Of a stretch of DNA of 64,000 nucleotides, positions 19,190 through 28,215 are shown piece by piece (position 1 is the first letter of the stretch; each line of letters opens with the position of its first letter). Source of the stretch: Bacteroidota bacterium (GTDB taxonomy: Bacteria; Bacteroidota; Bacteroidia; Chitinophagales; JADIYW01); NCBI GenBank assembly GCA_963169645.1, contig CAUJCO010000013.1, positions 595,923 to 659,922 on the forward strand, read 5' to 3'. The notes under the pieces were generated by a model. That model searched no databases and had not been told where the DNA came from. It was given only the letters and a program-made list of their open reading frames with translations. The position numbers and the translations under genes are program-made.

Positions 19190-19205
19190 TTTGATTATAA
19201 TCAAA
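19190..19205. promoter_or_regulatory. Perfect FNR-type palindrome in the divergent promoter region
   Basis: TTTGATTA/TAATCAAA is a perfect 16-base palindrome containing TTGAT-TATA-ATCAA. It lies 14 bases before the regulator's start and 57 before the aminotransferase start. If the TTTG at 19231-19234 belongs to the aminotransferase -7 element, the box centre is at about -42, a classic activator position, and the same box would overlap the regulator's own promoter. Confidence 0.7.
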
Positions 19206-19261
19206 AAAATATGTACATTAAGTCCGCAACTTTGTAATGCGTTATAAATTTAATAAACTTT

Positions 19262-20719
19262 ATGAATATGAACCATAATACTTTTTCTATAAGTGAATAT
19301 CATGACATCAAACCAATCTATAAAAAATTAGATCATTTGGTTTCGTTGCCATTGCAACATATCGAGCCTAAAGCAATGGAAAAATATTTGGATTATTACA
19401 AAACCAAATGTACGAATTCAAGAGCTATTTATGAAAAAGCACAACAATATATTCCGGGCGGAGTTCAACATAATTTAGCATTTAATTATCCGTTTCCATT
19501 AACTTTTAATAAAGCAGACGGTGCCTATTTATACGATGTAGATGGCAATAAATACATCGACTTTTTACAAGCCGGTGGACCAACCGTTTTAGGTAGTAAT
19601 TATCCTTTAGTGCGGGAGAAAGCAATCGAGCTTATTAATGAATGTGGACCATCAACCGGATTATTACATGAGTATGAATACAAATTAGCAGAAATTATCT
19701 GTAGAAATATTCCTTCTGTAGAACAATTTAGAATGTTAGGCAGTGGAACAGAAGCTGTAATGGGTGCGTTGCGTTTAGCACGTATCAAAACAGGAAAAAC
19801 GAAAGTAATAAAAATTGGTGGTGCTTATCACGGATGGAGCGACCAAATGGTATACGATTTACGTATTCCCGGAACACGTTTCTTTGATGCAAAAGGAATT
19901 CCATTTATGATGCATTGGCATACACAAGCCGTGCCTCCAAACGACATTGATGCATTAGAAAGTAAATTAAAATGGAACCGATTTAGAGGTGGCACTGCTG
20001 CTGTAATTTTGGAGCCGGTTGGTCCGGAAAGCGGTACTTATCCGGTTTATAAAGAATTTGCACAACAAGCACGACAATTATGTGACCAATATGGTGCATT
20101 ATTAATTTTTGACGAAGTAGTAACAGCATTCCGTATCGGAATGAGTGGCGCACAAGGCTATTTCAACGTAAAACCGGATTTAACCATTTTTGGAAAAGTA
20201 GTAGCCGGTGGCTACCCATCTGCAGGCGGTATCGGCGGGAAAGCAGAATATATGGATGGATTGGCTGCCGGATTACAAGGTGGCAAGAAAGTAAAAGTGG
20301 GTGGAACCATGGCGGCAAATCCATTAAGTTGTTGTGCCGGATACCACACATTAGCAGAGATAGAACGCACCAACGCTTGTGTAAAAGCCGGAAAAGCAGG
20401 TGATAGAATGACCAAAGGTTTGAACGAATTAATCGATAAATATGGTTTGCCGTTTGTAGCTTATAACCAAGGTTCTATTTGCCATTTAGAAGCTGCCGGT
20501 ACCTTGTTTGTCAAAATAAAAATATCTAAAATAAAATCCGTTTTAGAAGAAATCAATCGACGAAAAAAATTGATGGAAGAATACGGAGCAGCTTACATGG
20601 CAGAAGGAATTGTTACCTTAGCCGGTAGTCGATTATATTGCAGTATGGCCGATACGGATGAAGTGATTGATGATGCACTAAACAGATTTGAAAGAGTGTT
20701 TAAAAATGTAAAAAAATAA
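19262..20719 (+). CDS. Class III aminotransferase, glutamate-1-semialdehyde aminomutase-like
   Basis: PLP enzyme that probably transaminates an amino sugar, amino polyol or related aldehyde/ketone rather than making tetrapyrrole. The 485 residues carry IPGGVQHNLAFNYPFPLTF, the cofactor-binding GSGTEAVMGALRLAR, GGAYHGWSD, the LIFDEVVTAFR aspartate and the catalytic lysine in TIFGKVVAGGYP (about K312). An N-terminal extension of ~55 residues precedes the core, unlike housekeeping HemL. It heads a plus-strand run with kinase, aldolases and sulfatase, after a terminator-like hairpin. An FNR-type box lies upstream. True substrate is not known; family is firm. Confidence 0.88.
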   Translation: MNMNHNTFSISEYHDIKPIYKKLDHLVSLPLQHIEPKAMEKYLDYYKTKCTNSRAIYEKAQQYIPGGVQHNLAFNYPFPLTFNKADGAYLYDVDGNKYIDFLQAGGPTVLGSNYPLVREKAIELINECGPSTGLLHEYEYKLAEIICRNIPSVEQFRMLGSGTEAVMGALRLARIKTGKTKVIKIGGAYHGWSDQMVYDLRIPGTRFFDAKGIPFMMHWHTQAVPPNDIDALESKLKWNRFRGGTAAVILEPVGPESGTYPVYKEFAQQARQLCDQYGALLIFDEVVTAFRIGMSGAQGYFNVKPDLTIFGKVVAGGYPSAGGIGGKAEYMDGLAAGLQGGKKVKVGGTMAANPLSCCAGYHTLAEIERTNACVKAGKAGDRMTKGLNELIDKYGLPFVAYNQGSICHLEAAGTLFVKIKISKIKSVLEEINRRKKLMEEYGAAYMAEGIVTLAGSRLYCSMADTDEVIDDALNRFERVFKNVKK

Positions 20720-20736
20720 GAGCTATCCGCTTATTA

Positions 20737-20770
20737 AAATGCAATCTATCCATAAAAATAGATTGCATTT
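20737..20770 (+). terminator. Hairpin between aminotransferase and kinase
   Basis: A 13-base perfect stem (AAATGCAATCTAT with its complement) around an 8-base loop, 17 bases after the aminotransferase stop and 25 before the kinase start, ending in TTT-GTTT. It may end or attenuate transcription within the cluster. Confidence 0.75.
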
Positions 20771-20794
20771 TGTTTGCTATAGAAAAACAAAAAA

Positions 20795-22333
20795 ATGAAC
20801 TACTTTTTAGCATACGACGTGGGCACCAGTAGTGTAAAATCTATTTTAGTAGATGCTGCCGGAAATATTGCTGCCGATGCCATTGCTGAATATCCTCTGC
20901 TGATGCCCAATCCGGGTTGGGTAGAACAAGTTCCGGAAGATTACTGGCAAGCCATTTGCAAAGCAACCAAACAATTAATTCAACAATCCCATGTTGATAC
21001 AGCACTGATTAAAGGCATTGCATTTACAACGCAAGCCATGGGAATTATTCCGGCTGATAAAGATGGAAATATCTTGTACAATAATATTTCCTGGGTAGAT
21101 GGACGTGCGGAAAAACAAGCGCGACAAATCATGAGAAAATTGGGTGGAAAACGTCTTTTTAAAGCAATTGTAGGTGTGGAAATTACCGGAAAAGATGTAG
21201 TGCCAAAACTAAAATGGTTGAAAGAAAACAAACCCGATATATTTCATAAAACGCATAAATTTTTAGATGTTAACGGCTATCTAAAGTTCAAATGCACCGG
21301 AAAAATGGTGGCAGAATGGTCGGGTGCTTGCTCATATGCTTTTAATTTAAAAAAGAAAGATTGGGAAAGTATTTTCTTTAAAATTGCCGGTGTCGGCACG
21401 GATAAATTACCCGACTTAGTAAAATCTACAGATGAAGTAGGTACACTAACGGCACAAGCTGCTTCCGAAATGGGATTGCCACAAGGAATTGCCGTTTTTG
21501 GTGGTTGCGATGATACACAAAGTGCAGCATTAGGAACAACCGCAATAGGCGAAGGCGAAGCCCATATTTACGTAGGAACTTCGGCTTGGGTAGGTGTTAC
21601 CACTCAACAGCCAAGAGGCTTTAAAAATGGACTATTTTGTTTACAAAGTGCCGACCCAACAATGAATTTAGTGGTGGGCATTACAGAATCTGCGGGCGTA
21701 AATACCGAATGGTTATTATCCAAATTATATGAATCGGAAAAGAAACAATTATCGGAAAATGAGTTGTATAAATTAGTAGAGAATGAAGTAAAACAAACAC
21801 CAGCCGGTGCCGACTACTTAATTGTTACACCTTGGTTTTTGGGCGAGCGTTGTCCGGTAAGCACAACAACAACACGCTCTACGATGTTTAATCTTTCGCA
21901 TCAACATACACGAGCACATATTGCACGAGCACACTTTGAAGGTATTGCTTATAATTTACGATGGACGATTCAAAATTTAGAAAAAGATTTTGGATTCAAC
22001 ATACAAGCGTTGAAAATAACCGGTGGTGGCACCTTTAGTAAAACTTGGATGCAGACTATTGCAGATATTACAAAGCGAAAAATTATTTGTACGTCGCAGC
22101 CCAAACACGCCGGAGCATTAGGTGCTGCCATGTGTGCCATGGTCGGCAGTAAAACATTTCAAACTTTTGAAGATATCCAAAAATTAGTACAAATTGCTGA
22201 TACGTATATTCCATCTAAAGAAAACGAGATGGTGTACAATCAATTATTTCATACCTATCAACAACTCTATTACCAATTAGAAAAAACTTATCATACCATT
22301 AATAAAGAACGATTTGAGCAACCTGCCTTATGA
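20795..22333 (+). CDS. FGGY-family carbohydrate kinase, xylulokinase-like
   Basis: Phosphorylates a ketose or polyol with ATP. The 512 residues begin with the phosphate-loop AYDVGTSSVKSILVD, continue with the substrate-loop region (NNISWVDGRAEKQAR, aspartate present) and have the FGGY signature region TGGGTFSKTWMQTIADI with the trailing GALGAAMCAM. Overall closest in appearance to xylulokinases. Its stop codon overlaps the start of the class II aldolase (ATGA), implying translational coupling, so the phosphorylated product is probably the aldolase's substrate. Confidence 0.9.
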   Translation: MNYFLAYDVGTSSVKSILVDAAGNIAADAIAEYPLLMPNPGWVEQVPEDYWQAICKATKQLIQQSHVDTALIKGIAFTTQAMGIIPADKDGNILYNNISWVDGRAEKQARQIMRKLGGKRLFKAIVGVEITGKDVVPKLKWLKENKPDIFHKTHKFLDVNGYLKFKCTGKMVAEWSGACSYAFNLKKKDWESIFFKIAGVGTDKLPDLVKSTDEVGTLTAQAASEMGLPQGIAVFGGCDDTQSAALGTTAIGEGEAHIYVGTSAWVGVTTQQPRGFKNGLFCLQSADPTMNLVVGITESAGVNTEWLLSKLYESEKKQLSENELYKLVENEVKQTPAGADYLIVTPWFLGERCPVSTTTTRSTMFNLSHQHTRAHIARAHFEGIAYNLRWTIQNLEKDFGFNIQALKITGGGTFSKTWMQTIADITKRKIICTSQPKHAGALGAAMCAMVGSKTFQTFEDIQKLVQIADTYIPSKENEMVYNQLFHTYQQLYYQLEKTYHTINKERFEQPAL

Positions 22334-22908
22334 ATATAGATACAATAAAAAAACAAGTATGTGATGCCGGAAAACGCTTACTAAAAGAAGGATTAGTAGC
22401 GCGTACTTGGGGAAATGTAAGCATAAAAGTAAACGACCGACAAATGGTGATTACACCCAGCGGACGACCATACGACGAACTTACTCCAAATGACATGGTT
22501 TTGGTGGATATTTATACGTTGAAATATGAAGGTTCAATCAAACCATCTTCCGAATTAAAATTACATTGCGAAGTGTATAAAACAAGACCGCATATTAATG
22601 CTGTTATTCATACACATCAAATGTATGCATCCATTGTGGCAGCTGCTCAAAAAGATGTCCTTGTTTTAGATGAAACGCATCAAAAAATATTAGGGGCAAA
22701 AATTATAAAAGCAGCACCTTATGCATTGCCAAATACCAAAAAAATTACAGTAGAAACGGCAAAAGCTATCGAAGCATCGAATGCTGCATTAATGGCAAAC
22801 CACGGTGTAGTGTGCATCGGCACTGATTTAGATAAAACATTTTTAGTGGCACAAACCTTGGAAAATGCTTGCGAGCTTTTTATTAAATCTCAAAAAAAAT
22901 CGGAATAA
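22330..22908 (+). CDS. Class II (zinc) aldolase, L-fuculose/L-ribulose-phosphate family
   Basis: Probably cleaves a ketose phosphate to dihydroxyacetone phosphate and an aldehyde, or acts as an epimerase. The 192 residues show the family pattern: ARTWGNVS, ITPSGRPYDEL, catalytic-type E75 in SSELKLH, zinc ligands H94 and H96 in HTHQ, and H158 in ANHGVV. These positions match E. coli fuculose aldolase (E73, H92, H94, H155) within three residues. It overlaps the kinase gene by four bases and is followed by a related protein lacking these ligands. Substrate stereochemistry is not readable. Confidence 0.9.
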   Translation: MNIDTIKKQVCDAGKRLLKEGLVARTWGNVSIKVNDRQMVITPSGRPYDELTPNDMVLVDIYTLKYEGSIKPSSELKLHCEVYKTRPHINAVIHTHQMYASIVAAAQKDVLVLDETHQKILGAKIIKAAPYALPNTKKITVETAKAIEASNAALMANHGVVCIGTDLDKTFLVAQTLENACELFIKSQKKSE

Positions 22909-22921
22909 AAAAGTGGGAAAC

Positions 22922-23521
22922 ATGAACAAACAAACAGCAATACAAACTATCCTTAATGCCGGAAATTATTTTGAGAAACAAAGTGCCGGATATAAAAGTT
23001 GGGGCAAAGTAACCGTTTTACAAATTGCGCTACGAACAGACGAAAATGAGATTTTAATCTCCTCTCCAAGTAAATCTATTACATCACTTACAGAAAAAGA
23101 TATTACAGTTTTACAATCTGATTCTTATTTAGCTGAATTATTTTCCAAAAAGAAAAAAATACAAGCTATTTTAATCACTAAGCAAGAATATGCTTCTCAA
23201 ATAAAAGAAGAAATTCCACCCATTTTAGATGATCAAGCTCAGTTATTAGGTGTCTCTGTTAGAGTAGCTAAAAATGAAAAGAAAATTCTCAGCAGTTTAT
23301 GTTCGAGATATGCTGCCATCTTACCAAACGGCGATAGTATTTGCTTGGGTATTCATTTAGATGATGCGTATGTAGCAGCCCAATTATTAGAAAAAACGTC
23401 GAAAGCATTTGTAGAGGCAAAATATTTAGGTGGTGCTAAATCCATTAATAGAATAGAAGCTTGGTTAATGCAACAATTTTATCAATTAAAATATTCTAAA
23501 GAAGCGAAAAAAAATAAATGA
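22922..23521 (+). CDS. Metal-ligand-less paralogue of the class II aldolase (probable pseudoenzyme)
   Basis: A 199-residue protein aligning end to end with the preceding aldolase: AGYKSWGKVTV against ARTWGNVSIK, ISSPSKSITSL against ITPSGRPYDEL, ILITKQEYAS against VIHTHQMYAS, DDQAQLLGVSV against DETHQKILGAK, LPNGDSICLGIHLDDAYVAAQLLE against ANHGVVCIGTDLDKTFLVAQTLE. All three zinc histidines and the catalytic glutamate are lost (ITK at 85-87, PNG near 136). The frame is intact, so it is not decaying; it may be a structural or regulatory partner in a hetero-oligomer. Start chosen at the ATG at 22922; an in-frame ATG at 22865 lies inside the aldolase gene. Its stop overlaps the sulfatase ATG (ATGA). 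Confidence 0.8.
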   Translation: MNKQTAIQTILNAGNYFEKQSAGYKSWGKVTVLQIALRTDENEILISSPSKSITSLTEKDITVLQSDSYLAELFSKKKKIQAILITKQEYASQIKEEIPPILDDQAQLLGVSVRVAKNEKKILSSLCSRYAAILPNGDSICLGIHLDDAYVAAQLLEKTSKAFVEAKYLGGAKSINRIEAWLMQQFYQLKYSKEAKKNK

Positions 23522-24969
23522 CCTATTTTACGCGAAACCATCTTGTATCTTTTACGCTAATTCTATTAGGTCAACTTGTTTTTGCTTCAGAATCTATTCC
23601 ATCTAAAAACAAACCCAACGTCATTTTAATTTTAGCAGATGATTTAGGTTATGGTGATTTAAGTTGTTATGGACAAAAAAATTATCAAACACCTAATATT
23701 GATGCCTTAGCTACAAACGGTATTCGATTTACGCAACACTATGCCGGAGCACCGGTATGTGCACCTTCGCGTTGTGCTTTACTCACCGGAAAGAATTTGG
23801 GACATGCCACCATTAGAGGGAACAAGAAAGCCAACAAATACGGCGATTTTCCGATTGCGGCATCCGATACTACATTAGCTCAACTTTTTAAAAATGAAGG
23901 GTACACCACCGGAATGTTTGGAAAATGGGGTTTAGGCGTTCCTAATTCAACAGGCGATATTCAAAAAAAAGGATTTGATACTTTCTTTGGTTACTATGGT
24001 CAACTTGCCGCACACGATTATTATCCGGAGTTTCTTTGGAGAAATAACCAACAAGTACCTATTCCCGAAAATAAAAAATATAAAAACAAGGTGTATGCAC
24101 CAATGATGCTACACGATAGCGTACTGCAATTTTTAGATAGAAATAAATCAAATCCTTTTTTCTTATTTATTCCAACTATTATTCCACATGCGGAGCTTGT
24201 GCCTCCGGATTCGTTGTTGGTAAAAAATATTGGAAAATATGGACATGAAAAGCCGTACAAAGGGATTAAAACCATAAAATTTGCAAGACGTTTTGGTGCG
24301 TATGGTGTACAAAAAAATCCAAAGGCAGCCTTTGCAGCCATGATGGAATTACTCGATAAACAAGTGGGTGAAATTGTTGCCAAATTAAAAGCAGACGGCA
24401 TATTTGAAAACACCATCATTTTATTTACTTCTGACAATGGACCACATCACGAAGGTGGTGCTAATCCGGCGTACTTTAATAGTAATGGCGGTTTGCGTGG
24501 TAGCAAACGAGATTTGTATGAAGGTGGAATTCGAGTTCCATTAATTATACATTGGCCCAATCATCTTCAACCAGAATCTTCTGATTTAATTTCTGCCAAT
24601 TGGGATTTAATGCCTACACTTGCTGCATTTATTAATGCAAAAACACCTTCCAATATAGATGGCATTTCTCTATTGCCAACAACGGCGAACCAAACAATTA
24701 CTCAACATCCCTATTTGTATTGGGAATTTCACGAGCAAGGTGGCAAACAAGCTATTCGAATGGGAAAATGGAAAGGGGTACAATTAAAAGTAAAACATCC
24801 AAAACAAACAAGATTTCAATTGTTTAATTTAGACGAAGATCCTACGGAAAATAACGATGTTTCGCAACAATTTCCGGATGTAGTGCAACAAATAAAACAA
24901 TTCATGGACACAGCACACACACCGAGTCCATTATTTCCATTTAAAAAGATAGACAAGCAAAAGAAGTAG
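23518..24969 (+). CDS. Secreted S1-family sulfatase (formylglycine-dependent)
   Basis: Hydrolyses a sulfate ester outside the cytoplasm. The 483 residues start with a signal peptide (to about FASES, residue 25), then the metal-binding ADDLGYGD (D41, D42) and the maturation motif C81-APSR, where the cysteine is converted to formylglycine. GKWGLG and TSDNGPHHEGG supply further active-site residues. No formylglycine-generating enzyme or anSME is in the window. Translational coupling to the aldolase paralogue implies that removing sulfate is the first step before uptake and phosphorylation of the substrate. It ends one base from the convergent transketolase stop. Confidence 0.92.
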   Translation: MTYFTRNHLVSFTLILLGQLVFASESIPSKNKPNVILILADDLGYGDLSCYGQKNYQTPNIDALATNGIRFTQHYAGAPVCAPSRCALLTGKNLGHATIRGNKKANKYGDFPIAASDTTLAQLFKNEGYTTGMFGKWGLGVPNSTGDIQKKGFDTFFGYYGQLAAHDYYPEFLWRNNQQVPIPENKKYKNKVYAPMMLHDSVLQFLDRNKSNPFFLFIPTIIPHAELVPPDSLLVKNIGKYGHEKPYKGIKTIKFARRFGAYGVQKNPKAAFAAMMELLDKQVGEIVAKLKADGIFENTIILFTSDNGPHHEGGANPAYFNSNGGLRGSKRDLYEGGIRVPLIIHWPNHLQPESSDLISANWDLMPTLAAFINAKTPSNIDGISLLPTTANQTITQHPYLYWEFHEQGGKQAIRMGKWKGVQLKVKHPKQTRFQLFNLDEDPTENNDVSQQFPDVVQQIKQFMDTAHTPSPLFPFKKIDKQKK

Positions 24970-24970
24970 C

Positions 24971-25933
24971 TTATTTACGCTGCATTACTTTTTCTACTTT
25001 TTCAATAATATCTTTTGGTGCTAATCCGTATTTTTCTAAAAGTTGGTCAGGCGTACCACTTTCGCCAAACGTATCTTGAACGGCAACCATTTCGATAGGT
25101 GCTAAATGATGGCGTGCTAAAACACTTGCCACACTTTCGCCCAAACCGCCGGCTTGTTGGTGTTCTTCAGCCGTAACGATGCAACCTGTTTTCTTCACGG
25201 ATTGCAATATGGCAGCTTCATCCAACGGTTTGATGGTGTGCATATTTATCAACTCTACAGAGATGCCTTTTGCTTCTAATTGCTTTCCGGCTTCCACTGC
25301 TTGCCAAACCATGTGTCCACAAGCAATAATGGTAACATCAGTTCCTTGTGATAAGAATTGCGCTTTTCCGATTTGGAAAGTCTCATCTTCGGCTGGAGTG
25401 AAAATAGGCCATACCGGACGACCGAAACGCAAATACGTTGGTCCATTGCGTTCAATAATTGCTTTGGTTGCCAAGCGTGTTTGATTATAATCACACGGAA
25501 CAACAACCGTCATGTGTGGCAACATCTTCATCAAACCAATATCTTCTAAAATTTGATGTGTGGCGCCATCTTCACCTAAAGTTAAGCCGGCATGTGAACA
25601 GCAAATTTTTACATTTTTATTAGAGTAAGCAACACTTTGTCTAATTTGATCGTACACACGGCCGGTACCAAAATTCGCAAAGGTAGTAGCTACCGGAATT
25701 TTTCCGCCTATGGTTAAACCGGCAGCAATGCCTATCATGTTGGCTTCAGCAATGCCGGTTTGTACAAAACGTTCCGGAAAGTCTTCAATAAATTTTTCCA
25801 ATTTTAACGAACCAATTAAGTCGGCACATAGCGCAACAACATTTGGATTGTTTTTTCCTGCTTCGTGGATACCAACACCAAAACCGGAGCGTGTATCTTT
25901 TTTATCGGTGAAAGTGATGTTTTGTAGAGACAT
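24971..25933 (-). CDS. Transketolase, C-terminal subunit
   Basis: Second half of the split transketolase: pyrimidine-binding and C-terminal domains in 320 residues ([17 protein letters not shown] segment [18 protein letters not shown] with the conserved catalytic glutamate, and the C-terminal [19 protein letters not shown]). It needs the N-half at 5901-6740 to be active. It is preceded by the DUF5606 gene with a 27-base gap and converges on the sulfatase operon. Since it adjoins the kinase/aldolase operon, it may also serve that pathway, but its strand argues for separate control. A deoxyxylulose-phosphate synthase half is less likely given the transketolase-like motifs. Confidence 0.92.
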   Translation of the reverse strand: MSLQNITFTDKKDTRSGFGVGIHEAGKNNPNVVALCADLIGSLKLEKFIEDFPERFVQTGIAEANMIGIAAGLTIGGKIPVATTFANFGTGRVYDQIRQSVAYSNKNVKICCSHAGLTLGEDGATHQILEDIGLMKMLPHMTVVVPCDYNQTRLATKAIIERNGPTYLRFGRPVWPIFTPAEDETFQIGKAQFLSQGTDVTIIACGHMVWQAVEAGKQLEAKGISVELINMHTIKPLDEAAILQSVKKTGCIVTAEEHQQAGGLGESVASVLARHHLAPIEMVAVQDTFGESGTPDQLLEKYGLAPKDIIEKVEKVMQRK

Positions 25934-25960
25934 TATGCTGTATTTGAGTATGCTTATTTT

Positions 25961-26476
25961 TTACACTTTATTTTTTGTCATGCGTGGTTTTGCTACAGAC
26001 TGTTGTTGCACGCTCATGTCTTTTGCCGGTGCATGGTGTTGTTGTATTTGAGCAGATTTGCTCGCTGTTTTAGATTCTTCGCCTTCCACCGGTTTCTTAA
26101 ATACGTCTAAGTTTTCCAACAAAGCATACCACTTCACTAATTTTTTAATATCAGAAACGTTTACACGCTCTCTATCAAAAGTAGGAACAATTTTTCCAAG
26201 ATAAGCTCTAAGTTCATCGTTAGAAGCATTACTACCTACCACCGGCGTGGTGCTAACTTGGTTTTTCATTTCAATAAAAACATCTAACAACGGAATTGTA
26301 TCATCTTCGGTATAAATAGAAATATTATCTAAAGGAGAGAACATGTGTTGGCGATTGGAATAGAATTTTTTATTGGTTCCATCTAATTCACATAAAATCA
26401 ATCCATCGTTTCTGTTGGCAATTAATTTTTTTAATCCTGATACACCGGTTACGGCAATAATTTCCTTGAATTCCAT
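25961..26476 (-). CDS. DUF5606-family protein
   Basis: A 171-residue soluble protein of unknown function, apparently confined to Bacteroidota. The conserved N-terminal ~120 residues start EIIAVTGVSGLKKLIANR and include DVFIEMKN and the later ERVNVSDIKKLVKWYALL segment. The tail is low complexity, rich in Gln, Lys and Ala. It precedes the transketolase C-half by 27 bases and likely shares its transcript. The family call is from memory of the opening motif. Confidence 0.7.
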   Translation of the reverse strand: MEFKEIIAVTGVSGLKKLIANRNDGLILCELDGTNKKFYSNRQHMFSPLDNISIYTEDDTIPLLDVFIEMKNQVSTTPVVGSNASNDELRAYLGKIVPTFDRERVNVSDIKKLVKWYALLENLDVFKKPVEGEESKTASKSAQIQQHHAPAKDMSVQQQSVAKPRMTKNKV

Positions 26477-26493
26477 ATTTTGTATTTATAGTA

Positions 26494-26501
26494 CAAAAGT
26501 A
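26494..26501 (-). promoter_or_regulatory. Predicted -7 element (TACTTTTG) for the DUF5606/transketolase operon
   Basis: Perfect TAnnTTTG on the minus strand, 17 bases before the DUF5606 start codon. Confidence 0.5.
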
Positions 26502-26688
26502 GGAAAATGTTGTGGATTGTGAAATGAAGTTATTGTATATATTTATTTTCTAATTTTTAAATATTCTACGTTGATTACTCATTTGAAAAATTGTAATTCG
26601 AGTTGTTGTTTCAATTTACAACTTGAAACAATTTACAATATTATTTTTAACGCAAAAAAATAGAATGACATAGAAAATGAAATAAATT
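26502..26688. other. AT-rich spacer
   Basis: Very AT-rich interval between the DUF5606 promoter and the helicase stop. It has a repeated TACAACTTGAAACAATTTAC-like stretch near 26620 with CAATTTACA/TTGTAAT fragments. No gene or clear terminator seen. Confidence 0.4.
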
Positions 26689-28215
26689 TTATTCACTAAA
26701 TGGCAATGCTTCTTTTAGTTTAGCGTGTAGTTTCTCGTTATAGCTTTCCAACAAATAATTAAAATAATTTTTAGAAGCTTTACTTAAGCAAGAGATATAC
26801 ACATTTAATCGGTATTTAATTTCATCTTGCAGGGCATCTATTAAAGATAAGCTATCTAAATAGTTGGTTGAATTTCCTTTAATGCGTTCAAAATGATTAT
26901 CTATGGAAACATCAATTGCTTCTAATGTTTTTTTACCTTTATTATACAACGTATAATAATTTTTTTCCATATCGAAATTAAAATCTTGCGTATTCGGGAA
27001 AAGTGCTTTCACGGTATCCGGTAAATCGTAAAGTAAACCTCTTTCCATTTGCAATTCGCGTTCGTAAAGGTGCTCTAAGAATTTTTCAGGATTAACGAAT
27101 ACATCTCTCCAATCGATATAATCTTGCCACAAACCTAAACGACGTGCGTTATTACCTAAATCAATGATGGTAAATTTGTTTTTTGTATCTAATTTTCTAC
27201 TTCCACGACCAATCATTTGATGGTATAATGTCAATGAGCGAGTAGCTCTATTTAAAATAATACACTCAACGGTTGGCTCGTCAAAACCGGTTGTTAAAAT
27301 ACCAACCGAAGTTACGATGGCATCCGGTGTATCTTTTAGCCATTGCAATACTTCTTTTCTATCTTGTTTGTTGTTGGTGCTATCTAAATGTCGGATGGGG
27401 ATTCCTTGATCGGTAAAGAATTTTTCAACGGATTTAGACGTTGCAACAGATGAATTAAATATCAAGGTTTTTTTGCCTTTTGCTTTTTCGTTATATGCAC
27501 TCAATAATTTTTCATGCATATCAAAATGCATATAAATTCTATCTAAAGAGCTAACGGTATAATCACCATCGATACCAACTTTTAAACCTCCTAAATGTAC
27601 ATCATACGTGTAGGTAGTGGCATCGCTCAAATATCCTTTAGAAATAAGCTCTTTGATGGAATCGCCTATGATTAATCGTTTGTAATTGTGTGCTAACGGT
27701 AAATTTTGATTGGAACTTAATGGCGTTGCTGTAACACCCAAAATAATGGCATTTCTAAAGTAATGAAAAATTTTTCGGAAGGAATTGTAATGCGCTTCAT
27801 CCACAATTACAAAGTCGATATCTTGTAAATATTCTTCGTCATCTTTTAATCGGTTATTGAGCGTTTCTACCATTGCCAAAAAACATAAATATTCTTCTTG
27901 ATCGGGAATATCTTCTACTTCGCTGGTGATTAATTTACAGTGTATGCCGGCTTCTTCAATGGCATTGGCAGTTTGTTTCAACAACTCAATTCTATGCGTA
28001 AGAATCAGAATTTTTTTCTGATATTTTTCGATGTACTTTCTAGATATTTCGGAGAAAATGACGGTTTTTCCGCCACCTGTAGGCAATTGGAAAATGATGT
28101 TTTCTCTTTTCTCATTTTCTTCTAAATGACGAAAGATGTTCTTTATATATTCTTCCTGATACGGATAGAGTTTTTTAGCTGTTTCAGGGCGATCTTTAAT
28201 TCCGGTTATTCTCAT
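26689..28215 (-). CDS. Superfamily 2 DEAD/DEAH helicase (SSL2/RadD-like)
   Basis: ATP-dependent nucleic-acid translocase of unknown process. The 508 residues have Walker A LPTGGGKTVIFSEIS, motif II DEAH in FVIVDEAHYNSF, motif III GVTATP, and a helicase C domain with TTGFDEPTVECIILNRAT and QMIGRGSR. A C-terminal region of ~130 residues has no recognised domain. The layout resembles type III restriction-like/RadD helicases, but no methyltransferase or nuclease gene is adjacent, so a restriction system is not supported. Confidence 0.88.
   Translation of the reverse strand: MRITGIKDRPETAKKLYPYQEEYIKNIFRHLEENEKRENIIFQLPTGGGKTVIFSEISRKYIEKYQKKILILTHRIELLKQTANAIEEAGIHCKLITSEVEDIPDQEEYLCFLAMVETLNNRLKDDEEYLQDIDFVIVDEAHYNSFRKIFHYFRNAIILGVTATPLSSNQNLPLAHNYKRLIIGDSIKELISKGYLSDATTYTYDVHLGGLKVGIDGDYTVSSLDRIYMHFDMHEKLLSAYNEKAKGKKTLIFNSSVATSKSVEKFFTDQGIPIRHLDSTNNKQDRKEVLQWLKDTPDAIVTSVGILTTGFDEPTVECIILNRATRSLTLYHQMIGRGSRKLDTKNKFTIIDLGNNARRLGLWQDYIDWRDVFVNPEKFLEHLYERELQMERGLLYDLPDTVKALFPNTQDFNFDMEKNYYTLYNKGKKTLEAIDVSIDNHFERIKGNSTNYLDSLSLIDALQDEIKYRLNVYISCLSKASKNYFNYLLESYNEKLHAKLKEALPFSE

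Noticed and set aside
22865..22921. Upstream start for the aldolase paralogue
   Set aside because: It lies inside the preceding aldolase gene and adds residues with no counterpart in the family.
26689..28215. Restriction-modification or defence system around the SF2 helicase
   Set aside because: No methyltransferase, nuclease or other defence gene is adjacent.
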